DNA from: Methylococcales bacterium | GTDB taxonomy: Bacteria; Pseudomonadota; Gammaproteobacteria; Methylococcales; Methylomonadaceae | Length of the DNA: 64,000 nucleotides | Direction of reading: 5' to 3' | Assembly (NCBI GenBank): GCA_030949405.1 | Contig: JAUZSN010000002.1 | Location: 1,364,001-1,428,000, forward strand | In this document: piece by piece, positions 1-9,846 of the stretch | Numbering within the stretch: position 1 is the first letter of the stretch | Layout of the letters: each line of letters starts with the position of its first letter | Translations under genes and position numbers: made by a program | Notes under the pieces: model-generated | Told to the model about the DNA's origin: nothing | The model's database searches: none | What the model saw: only the letters and a program-made list of their open reading frames with translations

Positions 1-662
1 GTTTTTCTATTTTTAATTATGCCCACATGCCGACAAAATTCAAGACCCAACGGCAAATTAAAGATGAGGAAATTCCCTCAGCAGAAGAAAAGTTAGACAT
101 CTTACAAATGACGGGGCAACGCCTATTAGATGCAGGCTATGTGTATATCGGAATGGATCATTTTGCAAAACCTGATGATGAACTCGCCATTGCACAGCGA
201 GAAGGTAAGCTTTACCGTAATTTTCAAGGGTATTCAACCCATTCAGATTGTGACTTGATTGGCATGGGAGTCACGTCCATTGGTTGGGTGGGCGATTCTT
301 ACTCACAAAATGTAAAAAGCTTAGACGAATACGATCAACTGATTAATCAAGGTAAATTACCCGTCGTTAAAGGCCTGGTCCTTAACGCAGATGATAAATT
401 GCGTCGAGCCGTGATTACCCAATTAATTTGTCATTTTGATTTGAGTTTTAAGACCATTGAAAACAATTATTCAATTACCTTTAAAGACTATTTTTCGGAT
501 GAATTATCCCGTTTAGAGGTCATGGAAGTCGATGGTTTAATCACTATTTTTAATGATAAGATTGACGTATTACCCCCAGGACGTTTATTAATTCGTAATA
601 TTTGTATGATTTTTGATCGTTATTTAACCCAAAAACAACAGCAATTCTCCAAAGTTATTTAA
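1..662 (+). CDS. hemN: Oxygen-independent coproporphyrinogen III oxidase, 3' part (partial)
   Basis: This is the C-terminal half of the radical-SAM enzyme that converts coproporphyrinogen III to protoporphyrinogen IX without oxygen in heme synthesis. The reading frame is open from base 3 and continues upstream of the window; the first residues read FSIFNYAH and join the ATG at 27 without a stop, so that ATG is internal. Recognisable HemN landmarks are IGMDHFAKPDDELA, REGKLYRNFQGY, DLIGMGVTSIG and the C-terminal GRLLIRNICMIFDRYL followed by a terminal KVI, as in Escherichia coli HemN. The radical-SAM CxxxCxxC motif would lie upstream and is not visible. A hairpin follows the stop. Identity is certain; only completeness is unknown. 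Confidence 0.95.
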   Translation, partial: FSIFNYAHMPTKFKTQRQIKDEEIPSAEEKLDILQMTGQRLLDAGYVYIGMDHFAKPDDELAIAQREGKLYRNFQGYSTHSDCDLIGMGVTSIGWVGDSYSQNVKSLDEYDQLINQGKLPVVKGLVLNADDKLRRAVITQLICHFDLSFKTIENNYSITFKDYFSDELSRLEVMEVDGLITIFNDKIDVLPPGRLLIRNICMIFDRYLTQKQQQFSKVI

Positions 663-670
663 AAAATAAA

Positions 671-691
671 GAGCCGTCACGTTGGCGGCTC
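671..691 (+). terminator. Hairpin after hemN, probable terminator
   Basis: An 8-bp stem (GAGCCGTC pairing with GGCGGCTC, one G-T pair) with a 5-base loop lies 8 bases after the hemN stop and is preceded by an A-rich run. The downstream T-run is poor, so termination in the + direction is plausible, not proven. Confidence 0.5.
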
Positions 692-827
692 GTTATCCCC
701 ACCACGTTCAAAAGCCGAATATTCTAAATTATTCATCCGTGTAAACGAATAGACGCGCGTCTAAAATTTGCATCCGTTATAATCTAATTCTATCTTTTTT
801 AGCCCATCATCTTATTAGGTTCATGCT

Positions 828-2942
828 ATGAAACTCAGAGGTTATAAACGCGCCTTTAAATTTGATTTAATGACTTGTTTTATTGGGTTAATTATTTTTA
901 CAGTCGGCATCGTAGTTTACAGTTATAACGTTAACTCTGAAAATACGTTACGCCTATCTAATTCGTTACTGACAACAACCATTAATCATGCCGTGGGTGA
1001 AACCACCCATCATCTAAAAATTGCAGAAGACGCTACCTCGTTAGGGTCTATTTTATTAGCCAATAAACTGGATTTAGTTAATGACCCGCATTTAGAACAG
1101 CATGTTATTAAGATTTTAAAACAAACCCCTTTTTTATTCATGTACTATATTGCGGATGAAAACGGTCATTTCATTTTAGGATATCGTAATAAGTTTGGTT
1201 CTATTTCAACTAAATTAATTTATAACACCGCTAAGAATCCCCATACCGTATGGAAATACCGAGATGCTGAAGAGGCTATTTTAACAGTCAAGTCTGAAAA
1301 ATACGCTGAATTTGATCCTCGTCTACGAGGGTGGTACCAAGGGGTAAAAGCTGCATCAAAACTACACTGGACTGAAGTTTATAAATTTCATAATAATGAG
1401 CCTGATAATATTTATCAGCAAGTCAGTGATAAACAACAACTCTATGGCATTACCGTTGCTAGCCCTATCATAAACCTTAATAATGAATTTAAAGGGGTTG
1501 TCGGGGCTGATATTAGTTTAAATCGTTTATCTGATTTTTTTTCATCCCTAAAAATAGGTGAAAATGGTAAAGCATTAGTGGTTAATCAAGCCCGAAAGAT
1601 TATTTTGTTTTCTGATTTAACCATGGAAAAATTAACCAGTGGTCAAGAAATGACCATTAATGATATTGAACAAGACTGGGTACGCGAAGGGGCGCAAGAA
1701 TTTTTTAAACGCCTTGAGACTGAAATTACTTATCGTTGGCAAGGTAAAAATTATTTACTAAAAGTTTATGATTTTTCAGCCAAAACGGGACAAGACTGGT
1801 TTTTAATTATTATTATTCCCGAAGATGATTTTTTAGGGCGGGCAAAACAAGCACGCTCCATGAGCTTATTAATTATTTCGTTGATGCTGCTACTTTCGGT
1901 TCTTTTTTGTGTTTGGTTATCGCGTAGTTTATCCAAACCCATTGAAAGTATTACTCAAACAATGGAGCAAGTTAAAAACTTAAATTTTACAGATTTAAAG
2001 TTATTTTCATCCCCGATTCAAGAATTTCAACAAATGTCAGATGCAACGACCTCGATGACACAAGGATTAAAGGGCTTTTTAAAATATGTTCCCCCGTCAT
2101 TAGTACAGCAGTTTATAGAAAAGGGCGAGGCCGCCGTTGTCGCAGAACATCAAGAATTAAACCTAAGTTTTTTCTTTTCAGATATTGAAGGGTTTACCAG
2201 TATTGCAGAAGAAGTCGGACCGAAGGAATTAATGACGGATTTATCTCATTATTTTGATCAGATGACTCATATTATTGTCTTAAAAAATCAAGGAACGATT
2301 GATAAATATATTGGTGATTCTGTTATGGCTTTTTGGGGAGCACCTAACTATATTTCAGACCATTCTCGACTCGCGTGTTATTCCGCATTAGGCTGTCGGC
2401 GAGCGATTGATTCATTGAATGAACAGCGACGAGTAGAGGGGAAAAAAGCCTTTAATACTCGAATAGGTATTCACACGGGTCTGGCGATTGTCGGCCATTT
2501 AGGCTCAAATGATCGTATTAATTACACCGTGATTGGGGATAATGTAAACCTTGCTAGTCGGATTGAAGGGGTTAATAAAATTTATCACACCAATATTATT
2601 GTTAGCCAAATAACCTATCGTCAAGTGTATCAATATTTTGTTTTTAGACCTTTAGACTTCATTATTGTCAAAGGTAAAAATGAAGGTATTAAAATTTATG
2701 AATTAATAACTGAAAAAGAAGATGCCGATGAGGAAACATTAGCCTTAGTTGCAAAAGCGACTAAAGCGTTTGATTACTATTTGGCGGGGAAATTTGAACA
2801 GGCTTTAGCGGTTTATCATGATATTTTAAAGGATAATCCGCAAGACCACCCCGCAAAAGTAATGATCGCAAAATGTGAACAGTTTATGAAATCATTGCCT
2901 GATGAAAACTGGACTGGGGCCACCCGAATTTTTGAAAAGTAA
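828..2942 (+). CDS. Membrane-bound class III adenylate cyclase with Cache-type sensor
   Basis: Predicted to make cAMP in response to an extracytoplasmic signal. The 704-residue protein has a first membrane segment at about 12-33, a periplasmic region to about 340 that resembles a double Cache domain (FDPRLRGWYQG and a GVVGADISL stretch are typical), a second membrane segment at about 344-364, a HAMP-like linker with SLSKPIESI, and a class III nucleotide cyclase domain at about 444-630. Both metal-binding aspartates are present (FFFSDIEGFTS and IGDSVMAFWGAP). Lys in DKYIGD and Asp in VIGDNVNLASR fit adenylate, not guanylate, as substrate. The last ~65 residues look like a TPR pair (AFDYYLAGKFEQALAVYHDI). 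It stands alone between hemN and convergent cobQ. Family call is firm; ligand unknown. Confidence 0.9.
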   Translation: MKLRGYKRAFKFDLMTCFIGLIIFTVGIVVYSYNVNSENTLRLSNSLLTTTINHAVGETTHHLKIAEDATSLGSILLANKLDLVNDPHLEQHVIKILKQTPFLFMYYIADENGHFILGYRNKFGSISTKLIYNTAKNPHTVWKYRDAEEAILTVKSEKYAEFDPRLRGWYQGVKAASKLHWTEVYKFHNNEPDNIYQQVSDKQQLYGITVASPIINLNNEFKGVVGADISLNRLSDFFSSLKIGENGKALVVNQARKIILFSDLTMEKLTSGQEMTINDIEQDWVREGAQEFFKRLETEITYRWQGKNYLLKVYDFSAKTGQDWFLIIIIPEDDFLGRAKQARSMSLLIISLMLLLSVLFCVWLSRSLSKPIESITQTMEQVKNLNFTDLKLFSSPIQEFQQMSDATTSMTQGLKGFLKYVPPSLVQQFIEKGEAAVVAEHQELNLSFFFSDIEGFTSIAEEVGPKELMTDLSHYFDQMTHIIVLKNQGTIDKYIGDSVMAFWGAPNYISDHSRLACYSALGCRRAIDSLNEQRRVEGKKAFNTRIGIHTGLAIVGHLGSNDRINYTVIGDNVNLASRIEGVNKIYHTNIIVSQITYRQVYQYFVFRPLDFIIVKGKNEGIKIYELITEKEDADEETLALVAKATKAFDYYLAGKFEQALAVYHDILKDNPQDHPAKVMIAKCEQFMKSLPDENWTGATRIFEK

Positions 2943-2976
2943 GCTTAATGTTGATGACACGCTTACGTTAGTTTTA

Positions 2977-4449
2977 TTAGCGAGCGGTATCAAATTTTTT
3001 TAGACTCGTTTTTAAACGTGAGAAATCAAAATATTGCTCTAAGGTATCGGTAATTAAATTAATATTTTCCTCACGTAAAAGGCTGTAGTCAATAGTTTTA
3101 GCTTCATTTACCCCCGCCCATTTCAGTAAGGTATAACAGGCATCAGGGCAATCAAATAAACCGTGTAAATAGCTGCCTATAATCAGATTATCCTCTGAAA
3201 CCGCGCCCTCATTCCCTTGTAATAATTGCATTAACGGACGTTGTAAGCCCAGCCCTGTCGTAATACCCGCATGAATTTCATAACCCTTAATGGGGGTATT
3301 ATCCATGATTAAATGCCCTGTGTTTTGTCGTACTATTTTCTGTGTTTTTAAAGTAGTTTCCACGTTTAAAAACCCTAATCCTTGGCTACTGCCTAGTGAT
3401 CCCTCAACCCCATCAGGATCATGAATCGCATTACCGAGCATTTGATACCCCCCACAAATTCCCATTAACTTTCCACCATAACGCAAATGGCGATTAATAA
3501 CGGTTTGCCATCCTGTTTTTTTTAACCAATTCAAATCATCACGCACCGATTTTGTCCCCGCTAAAATAATTAAATCGGCTTTATCAAGGTCACGACTCTG
3601 TTCAACAAATTTTAAATTAATAGTTGGATGAAAAAGTAAAGGATCAAAGTCGGTATGATTACCCATGGTCGGTAATTTAGGAATGACAATGTTTAACGTT
3701 TGTGTGGGTTTAGACGTTGAATTTTTAAGGGACAATGAATCTTCAGATTCTAAATGAAAATTTTCTAAATAGGGTAAAACGGCTAACACGGGTTTCCCTG
3801 TTTTTTGTTCTAACCAGCTAAGACCTGATTCTAATAATGCCTTATCGCCCCGAAAACGATTAATGACAAAGCCAACAACCCGTTGACGTTCCGAGGGTGA
3901 TAATAATTCTAAGGTGCCAACAAGATGGGCAAATACGCCGCCTTTATCAATATCCGCAATTAAAATCACAGGGCAATCTATTTTTTCAGCAAAGCCCATA
4001 TTGGCGATATCGCCTTTCCGCAAATTAATTTCCGCAGGACTGCCCGCCCCCTCAATAACGATCGTTTCATAGTGTTCACGTAACCGTTGGTAGGACTCCA
4101 AAACCGCTTTCATCGCCGTTTTTTTATAGGCATGATAGGTGGTTGCATTTTGATAATTTAAGGCTTTTCCTTGAACAATCACTTGCGACGTTTTATCTGA
4201 ACTGGGTTTTAACAGAATGGGATTCATATCAATATGCGGGGATAATCCTGCTGCGACGGCTTGAACCGCTTGCGCTCGTCCAATTTCGCCGCCGTCTGCG
4301 GTTACGGCACTGTTTAATCCCATATTTTGCGGTTTAAATGGCGCGACCTTAATGCCTTGTCGATAAAAATAACGACATAATGCCGTCACTAACACACTCT
4401 TCCCCGCATCCGAGGTTGTGCCTTGTACCATTAATGATTTAATTTGCAT
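2977..4449 (-). CDS. cobQ: Cobyric acid synthase
   Basis: Glutamine-dependent amidase that amidates four side chains of adenosyl-cobyrinic acid a,c-diamide in cobalamin synthesis. The 490-residue length is normal for the family. The N-terminal dethiobiotin-synthetase-like nucleotide-binding loop ([18 protein letters not shown]) is at residues 9-26, with [11 protein letters not shown] and [12 protein letters not shown] next. The C-terminal glutamine amidotransferase triad region shows the nucleophile elbow [10 protein letters not shown] and the histidine in GSYLHGLFD. It lies 10 bases downstream of rlmG on the same strand and converges with the adenylate cyclase. No other cobalamin gene is nearby. 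Confidence 0.95.
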   Translation of the reverse strand: MQIKSLMVQGTTSDAGKSVLVTALCRYFYRQGIKVAPFKPQNMGLNSAVTADGGEIGRAQAVQAVAAGLSPHIDMNPILLKPSSDKTSQVIVQGKALNYQNATTYHAYKKTAMKAVLESYQRLREHYETIVIEGAGSPAEINLRKGDIANMGFAEKIDCPVILIADIDKGGVFAHLVGTLELLSPSERQRVVGFVINRFRGDKALLESGLSWLEQKTGKPVLAVLPYLENFHLESEDSLSLKNSTSKPTQTLNIVIPKLPTMGNHTDFDPLLFHPTINLKFVEQSRDLDKADLIILAGTKSVRDDLNWLKKTGWQTVINRHLRYGGKLMGICGGYQMLGNAIHDPDGVEGSLGSSQGLGFLNVETTLKTQKIVRQNTGHLIMDNTPIKGYEIHAGITTGLGLQRPLMQLLQGNEGAVSEDNLIIGSYLHGLFDCPDACYTLLKWAGVNEAKTIDYSLLREENINLITDTLEQYFDFSRLKTSLKKFDTAR

Positions 4450-4459
4450 TGTATTAAAC

Positions 4460-5614
4460 TTATTTTATCGCTCGAAGAATAACGAATTTAGCATTCGCTG
4501 CAACCAATTTAGTGTGTTTAAAATATTTTTTTAAGACGCTATGATAGCCTAAATGACGGTTTCCAATTACAAGCAATTGTCCCCCTGTTTTTAAAACCTG
4601 ATGGGCTTGTTGAAACATCGTCAACGCAATCTGCGTTCCAATGGTATTTTGTTGATGAAAAGGAGGATTGCAAACAATTAAATCCATTGAATTAGCGGCA
4701 AAGTTGGTTAATGAATCGCTTACAGAAAACACGGCGGGATTTTTATTGGCAACGGCTTGATTAAAATTTTGTTGGGCAGAGGCAATGGCCATATACGATT
4801 CATCAATAAAATACAATTTTGCTTGAGGATTTTTTTCAGCTAACAATAATCCAACCACACCATTTCCACAGCCTAAATCAACAATATTTTTTAGCTGCGG
4901 ATCTGAAGGCAGATGTGCTAATAAAAATCGAGTCCCTATATCTAAGGATTGTCGTGAAAAAACATTAGCATGATTCGCGATGGTGTAGGTTGTATTTTCT
5001 AAATGATAATTTGTCGGATAATCTAAAACAGGAATCATTCGCTGTGGATTGGGGGTCGCAAAAATTAAACGGGCTTTTTTCTTCGCTAAAGACGGGGTTG
5101 TTTCACCGATGTGTTTTGCGACTAATTTCCAAACCGACGCGGGTAATGTTTTGACCATTCCTGCCACAATAACCTGTATCTTAGGGTGAAGTAATGCGTG
5201 TATTCGGATTAAAAAATCGTCTAAAAAGGCCAGCGTTTTAGGGGCCTTAATTAAGATATAATCAAACGTTCCCTGCGGTAACTCTAAGCTATTTAAAAAC
5301 GTCACCTGAGTTTCAGCTAATTGATTGGCGGCTAAATTAGAACGGGTTGCGGTTTGTGATAAATAGGAATCGGAGATGATGTAGGGTTTAAATTGACTCA
5401 GCGCAACGGCTAATGCACCAAAACGATCATTAAAAATTAATAAACGACTATTCGGTGATAGTTCCAGCGTATTGAGTAAATATTCATCTGCGGCATCCCA
5501 TGCGCGTAAGTTACCTGTTAAATCGTTGGGGTAGCATTCTAAATTAAACGTTCCTTGTTGCGTGGTTAGCATCGTTACGGTTTTCTTATTGTTAAGTGGG
5601 GCTATTTTTGACAC
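4460..5614 (-). CDS. rlmG: 23S rRNA m2G1835 methyltransferase
   Basis: S-adenosylmethionine-dependent methyltransferase predicted to modify G1835 of 23S rRNA. The 384-residue protein has the two-domain RsmC/RlmG layout: a degenerate N-terminal methyltransferase-like half and a catalytic C-terminal half with [17 protein letters not shown], the SAM motif [12 protein letters not shown], the acidic [13 protein letters not shown] and the catalytic NPPF motif ([12 protein letters not shown]). The NANRH-like segment [16 protein letters not shown] and C-terminal KFVILRAIK match E. coli RlmG more closely than RsmC. The start ATG at 5614 is followed by a short basic N-terminus. Probably transcribed with cobQ. 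Confidence 0.88.
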   Translation of the reverse strand: MSKIAPLNNKKTVTMLTTQQGTFNLECYPNDLTGNLRAWDAADEYLLNTLELSPNSRLLIFNDRFGALAVALSQFKPYIISDSYLSQTATRSNLAANQLAETQVTFLNSLELPQGTFDYILIKAPKTLAFLDDFLIRIHALLHPKIQVIVAGMVKTLPASVWKLVAKHIGETTPSLAKKKARLIFATPNPQRMIPVLDYPTNYHLENTTYTIANHANVFSRQSLDIGTRFLLAHLPSDPQLKNIVDLGCGNGVVGLLLAEKNPQAKLYFIDESYMAIASAQQNFNQAVANKNPAVFSVSDSLTNFAANSMDLIVCNPPFHQQNTIGTQIALTMFQQAHQVLKTGGQLLVIGNRHLGYHSVLKKYFKHTKLVAANAKFVILRAIK

Positions 5615-5648
5615 GAGTGTAATCCTGCTTTAACGTGGAGGAAAAGCC

Positions 5649-5666
5649 GAGCCGTCTAAACGGCTC
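5649..5666 (-). terminator. Hairpin after polA
   Basis: A perfect 7-bp stem (GAGCCGT / ACGGCTC, 4-base loop) lies 15 bases after the polA stop; reading leftward it is followed by a GCTTTTCC run. It separates polA from rlmG and fits a rho-independent terminator. The stem core resembles the one behind hemN. Confidence 0.6.
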
Positions 5667-5681
5667 ACCTTGAGACCCATA

Positions 5682-8444
5682 TTAATGCGCCTCATCCCAA
5701 TTATCGCCGATGCCTATATCGACAATTAAAGGAACATCCAGCGGCATTGCTGAACACATTAACTGATTAATTTGAGTGGTCGCGGAGTCGATAATGGTTT
5801 CATGGATTTCAAAAACCAACTCATCATGGACTTGCATAATCATTTTAACGTCGGCTTGAGAATTAACAATCCAATCATGAGTTGATAACATCGCCCGCTT
5901 AATAATATCTGCCGCCGTTCCTTGCATTGGGGCATTAATCGCCGTCCGTTCCGCATATTGACGTTTGCGTCCATTACTGGCATTAATTTCAGGTAAATAT
6001 AATCGCCGCCCTAATAAAGTCTCGACATAGCCTTGTTGTTTTGCCAATTCACAGGTGGTTTCCATATAATGTTTCACCCCGGGGTAACGCTCAAAATATA
6101 AATCAATATACAATTGCGCCTTGCCTTTTTCGATCCCCAATTGTTGAGCTAATCCAAACGCGGACATTCCATAAATTAACCCAAAATTAATCGCTTTAGC
6201 CGAACGACGTAAATCTGGTGTCACCTTATCTTTGCTAATTTCAAACACCTCCGCTGCGGTTGCGGTATGAATATCTTCACCCTTTGCAAACGCATTTAAC
6301 AAACCCGAATCTTTCGATAAATGCGCCATGATTCTTAATTCTATTTGAGAATAATCAGCCGCCACGATTTTATAGCCTTTAGGTGCAATAAACGCTTGGC
6401 GGATTTTACGCCCATTTTCACTGCGAATAGGAATATTTTGTAAATTAGGATTGGATGAGGATAAGCGTCCAGTTGCCGTAACCGCCTGATGATAAGAGGT
6501 ATGAATCCGATTGGTTTTAGTCTTAACTTGTAACGGTAGTTTATCGGTATAAGTCGATTTTAATTTACTTAAACTACGGTATTCTAAAATAAATTTAGGC
6601 AAAGGATATTCTTGAGCCAGTTCTTGTAATACAGGTTCCGCCGTTGAGGGTTGCCCTTTAGGGGTTTTTTTTAAAACAGGGAGCTTTAATTTATCATAAA
6701 GAATGTGTTGAATTTGTTTCGGCGAATTAATATTAAAACTCTCACCCGCTAAATCATGGGTTTGTTGTTCCAATGAAATTAATTGACTGGCAAACTCCAT
6801 GCTTTGAGTGGCTAATTGATCGCTATCAATTAAAACCCCATTTGCTTCAATTTGTGTCAAAACAGATAATAGCGGAATTTCTAATTGCTGATAAAGGTGT
6901 TGCAACTGTGGCAACGCGGCTAATTTATCACGAAACAGCGAGTGCAAACGCAAACTCATCTCAACGCCTTCTGCGGCATAAGGGGTTGCTTGCGCTAAGG
7001 CAACGTCTTTAAATGAAATTTGTTTTACTCCCTTCCCTGCCACGTCTTCATAATGAATCGTCTTTAATTTTAGATAAAATTTCGCCAAATCATCCGTATT
7101 ATGTTTGGTTGCCACACTGTTCAACACATAAGAGGCCAGCATGGTATCGTCTTGAATCCCTTGTAAGGTGATTCCATGATTTTTTAAAACATGCGCCTCG
7201 TATTTAAGGTTTTGACCGACTTTTGCCTTCGTTTTATCTTCTAATAGCGGTTTAAACTGGGCTAAAACAGACTCTAAATTAAGCTGAGGCGGAACATCAA
7301 TATAATCATGGGCTAAGGGCAGATAAGCCGCTATTCCAACCGTAACCGCAAACGATAAGCCTACGATTTTTGCCTCTGAATAATTAAGATCGGTCGTTTT
7401 AGTATTAAACGCAAAAATTTCAGCCTGCTCTAAACGTTGAAGCCATTCATCTAAATGTGTTTGCGTTAAAATCGTTTGATAATCTATTTTTAGCGGATCA
7501 CTGGACGGTGACTCGTCAACCGCATCAACGACTTCAATTACCTCAACCACTTCAACCACTTCAACCACTTCAACCACCTTTGTGGATTTATTTTGTGACT
7601 GAAGTTGCCTAAGCCATCCTGAAAACCCTAAATCACTGACCTGCTGCATCAGTAAATTTAGATCAGCGGGTTTCGATTTTAAATCCTCCAGCGTATAGGT
7701 TAAATTTAAATCGGTTTTAAGGGTCGTCAGTTGTTTTGATAAGGCTAACTGTTCCAAATTGGCACGTAAACTTTCGCCGACCTTGCCTTTAATTTCATCG
7801 GCTGAGGCGATTAAATTATCAATGGTTTGATACTGAGCTAACCACTTTGCCGCCGTTTTCGTACCCACTTTAGGGATACCAGGAATATTATCCGAACTAT
7901 CGCCCATTAAGGCTAAATAATCTATAATTTGCTCAGGCGTAACCCCAAACTTATCAACAACCCCTTGCCGATCCATTTTTGTATTGGACATACTATTTTC
8001 AAGGGTAATATTCTCGGTGACTAATTGCGCCATATCTTTATCCCCAGTGGAAATAATGACCTCAAAGCCTTCATTTTCGGCATAGCGTGCCAAAGCCCCT
8101 AACACATCATCGGCTTCAACCCCGCTTTCAATAATTAAAGGTAAGCCCATTGCTTTTATCAAATCATGCAACGGTTGAATTTGTACGCGCAAATCATCAT
8201 CCATCGGCGGACGGTTTGCTTTATACGCCTCATAGAGCTGATGGCGAAAGGTTTTGCCTTTTGCATCAAAGACCACAGTAAAATAAGGCGTTTGATAATC
8301 TTTGATTAATTTACGCAACATATTAGCCACCCCATAAATAGCATGGGTGGGGAGTCCAGCGGAATTGGTTAACGGTGGAACAGCATGATAGGCTCGAAAT
8401 AAAAAAGAAGAGCCGTCGATTAAAATAAGACGTTGTTTTGACAT
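5682..8444 (-). CDS. polA: DNA polymerase I with a degenerate proofreading domain
   Basis: Repair and Okazaki-fragment polymerase. Residues 1 to ~290 are the 5'-3' flap nuclease (LIDGSSFLFRAYHAV, ESGVEADDVLGAL, GDSSDNIPGIPKVG). A repetitive acidic/valine linker follows at ~293-313. The 3'-5' exonuclease domain (~320-520) is present by fold but its metal ligands are changed: the first motif reads AFNTKT where E. coli has AFDTET, the second reads NLKYEAH for NLKYDRG, and the third reads YAAEGVE for YAAEDAD. All four carboxylates (E. coli D355, E357, D424, D501) are therefore replaced (N, K, E, G). The polymerase domain is intact (VAADYSQIELRIMAHLS, RRSAKAINFGLIYGMS, MIMQVHDELVFE). At 920 residues it is close to the E. 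coli 928. Expected to polymerise without efficient proofreading. Confidence 0.95.
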   Translation of the reverse strand: MSKQRLILIDGSSFLFRAYHAVPPLTNSAGLPTHAIYGVANMLRKLIKDYQTPYFTVVFDAKGKTFRHQLYEAYKANRPPMDDDLRVQIQPLHDLIKAMGLPLIIESGVEADDVLGALARYAENEGFEVIISTGDKDMAQLVTENITLENSMSNTKMDRQGVVDKFGVTPEQIIDYLALMGDSSDNIPGIPKVGTKTAAKWLAQYQTIDNLIASADEIKGKVGESLRANLEQLALSKQLTTLKTDLNLTYTLEDLKSKPADLNLLMQQVSDLGFSGWLRQLQSQNKSTKVVEVVEVVEVVEVIEVVDAVDESPSSDPLKIDYQTILTQTHLDEWLQRLEQAEIFAFNTKTTDLNYSEAKIVGLSFAVTVGIAAYLPLAHDYIDVPPQLNLESVLAQFKPLLEDKTKAKVGQNLKYEAHVLKNHGITLQGIQDDTMLASYVLNSVATKHNTDDLAKFYLKLKTIHYEDVAGKGVKQISFKDVALAQATPYAAEGVEMSLRLHSLFRDKLAALPQLQHLYQQLEIPLLSVLTQIEANGVLIDSDQLATQSMEFASQLISLEQQTHDLAGESFNINSPKQIQHILYDKLKLPVLKKTPKGQPSTAEPVLQELAQEYPLPKFILEYRSLSKLKSTYTDKLPLQVKTKTNRIHTSYHQAVTATGRLSSSNPNLQNIPIRSENGRKIRQAFIAPKGYKIVAADYSQIELRIMAHLSKDSGLLNAFAKGEDIHTATAAEVFEISKDKVTPDLRRSAKAINFGLIYGMSAFGLAQQLGIEKGKAQLYIDLYFERYPGVKHYMETTCELAKQQGYVETLLGRRLYLPEINASNGRKRQYAERTAINAPMQGTAADIIKRAMLSTHDWIVNSQADVKMIMQVHDELVFEIHETIIDSATTQINQLMCSAMPLDVPLIVDIGIGDNWDEAH
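7532..7576 (-). repeat. 9-bp tandem repeat inside polA
   Basis: About five tandem copies of a 9-base unit (CTTCAACCA on the + strand, the first two imperfect) encode a run of Val-Glu-Val triplets in the linker between the flap nuclease and exonuclease domains. The unit length keeps the frame, so copy number can change without breaking polA. Confidence 0.85.
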
Positions 8445-8523
8445 ATTTTTAAGCGGTTAAAGGTAAAGCTGCATTAAGAGTGTGAGCTAGGTCACTTAAG
8501 CTTTAAAAATTCGATAACAGAAA

Positions 8524-8550
8524 TTGACAAAGTATAAGAGATAATAGAAT
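8524..8550 (+). promoter_or_regulatory. Possible sigma-70 promoter of the TerD pair
   Basis: TTGACA at 8524-8529, a 15-base spacer and TAGAAT at 8545-8550 lie about 60 bases before the first TerD gene. A TATAAT at 8558-8563 is an alternative -10. The spacer is shorter than ideal, so this is tentative. Confidence 0.4.
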
Positions 8551-8611
8551 CTGCCTATATAATAACGCATCTATCATAAAATAATTCATTAAACTAACAG
8601 GGGTAACTATC

Positions 8612-9220
8612 ATGGTAATTAGTCTTCAAAAGGGACAACGGATCAGTCTTGAGAAAGCAGGCAAAGGATTAGAAAAAATATGTGTCGGGGTTAATTGGGG
8701 CGCGATTGAGAAAAAAGGGCTCTTTGGAAAGCTTAAAAAAGTGGGCGTTGATTTAGATGCCTCTGTGGGTTTATTTTCAGATGATAAAAAATTAATAGGT
8801 AAAGTTTATTTTGGTAAATTAGCCTCACAATGCGGATCTATACGGCATTCAGGGGATGATTTAACGGGCGATACGGAAGGGGATGATGGCTTAGACAATG
8901 AAGTCATCACCGTTGATTTAACTGCGGTTCCTGCCAATGTAAGCCAACTTGTTTTTGTTTTAAATTCATTTAATGGACAGGATTTTGCCAGCATTCCGTT
9001 TGCATCCATTCGCGTTTATGAGGGGACTCCAAGTCGTGTTGATGAGATTGTAGCCACTTATGACATAGCGAATGATGCAACATTTTCGGGTAAAGTTTCA
9101 ATGGTTTTGGGGAAATTATATCGACATGCAGACGCATGGAAATTTACCTCACTAGGTGACTCAACTGAAGATCGTAAATTAGATGCGACGTTAAAAACAG
9201 TTGAACGTAAATATCTTTAA
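8612..9220 (+). CDS. TerD-family calcium-binding stress protein (copy 1)
   Basis: The 202-residue protein carries the whole TerD fold: the N-terminal SLQKGQRISLEK, GVNWGAI, VDLDASVGLF, the acidic calcium-binding signature HSGDDLTGDTEGDDGLDNE, and YDIANDATFSGK near the C-terminus. TerD proteins are cytoplasmic calcium-binding proteins linked to tellurite, phage and general stress responses. A good ribosome binding site (AGGGG) precedes the ATG at 8612. It is followed 17 bases later by a close paralogue. No terA, terB or terC is present, so a full tellurite-resistance operon is not supported; the pair probably works as a stress module of its own. Confidence 0.9.
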   Translation: MVISLQKGQRISLEKAGKGLEKICVGVNWGAIEKKGLFGKLKKVGVDLDASVGLFSDDKKLIGKVYFGKLASQCGSIRHSGDDLTGDTEGDDGLDNEVITVDLTAVPANVSQLVFVLNSFNGQDFASIPFASIRVYEGTPSRVDEIVATYDIANDATFSGKVSMVLGKLYRHADAWKFTSLGDSTEDRKLDATLKTVERKYL

Positions 9221-9237
9221 TAATTAAGGGGAATAAC

Positions 9238-9846
9238 ATGGCGATAAGTCTTCAAAAAGGGCAACGTATTAGTCTGGCTAAAGGCGGAAATAGTTTAGAG
9301 CGTATTTGTATTGGGGTAAATTGGGGCGCGATTGAGAAAAAAAGCTTATTCGGTAAAATGAAAAAAGTGGCGGTTGATTTAGATGCGTCAGTGGGATTAT
9401 TTGCAGAAAACAAACAATTAATGGATATTGTTTATTTTGGTCAATTAGCGTCAAAATGTGGTTCAATTCAGCATTCAGGCGATGATTTAACGGGGGATAT
9501 GGAAGGCGATGATGGCTTAGATAATGAGGTTATCGTGGTTGATTTAACCCGTATTCCTAAAACTATTCATCAAGTCGTTTTTGTGCTGAATTCATTTCAG
9601 GGACAAGATTTTGCCTCGATTCCATTTGCCTCCATTCGGATTTATGAAGGCACGCCTGAGCGTGTTGATGAGATTATCGCTACCTTTGATATTGCAAATG
9701 ATGCGACTTTTTCAGGCAAAGTTTCAATGATTATGGGTAAACTTTACCGTCATTCGGGCGCGTGGAAATTTACCTCGATTGGTGATTCCACCGCAGATAA
9801 AAAATTAGAACAAACATTAAATACGGTTTCAAAGCAATATCTTTAA
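9238..9846 (+). CDS. TerD-family calcium-binding stress protein (copy 2)
   Basis: Same length (202 residues) as the preceding gene and, by eye, about three quarters identical to it, so the two arose by tandem duplication. The calcium-binding signature is preserved (HSGDDLTGDMEGDDGLDNE), as are VDLDASVGLF and FDIANDATFSGK. Changes cluster at SDDKKLIGK versus AENKQLMDI and in the VDLT-VP/IP segment. An AAGGGG site precedes the ATG, and the 17-base gap implies co-transcription with copy 1. The two may form a heteromer, as different TerD paralogues are usually encoded together; that is inference. Confidence 0.9.
   Translation: MAISLQKGQRISLAKGGNSLERICIGVNWGAIEKKSLFGKMKKVAVDLDASVGLFAENKQLMDIVYFGQLASKCGSIQHSGDDLTGDMEGDDGLDNEVIVVDLTRIPKTIHQVVFVLNSFQGQDFASIPFASIRIYEGTPERVDEIIATFDIANDATFSGKVSMIMGKLYRHSGAWKFTSIGDSTADKKLEQTLNTVSKQYL

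Noticed and set aside
7532-7576. Short tandem repeats as a CRISPR array
   Set aside because: Unit is 9 bp with no spacers and lies in frame inside polA.
8612-9846. Tellurite-resistance operon
   Set aside because: Only TerD-type genes are present; terA, terB, terC and terZ-like neighbours are missing.
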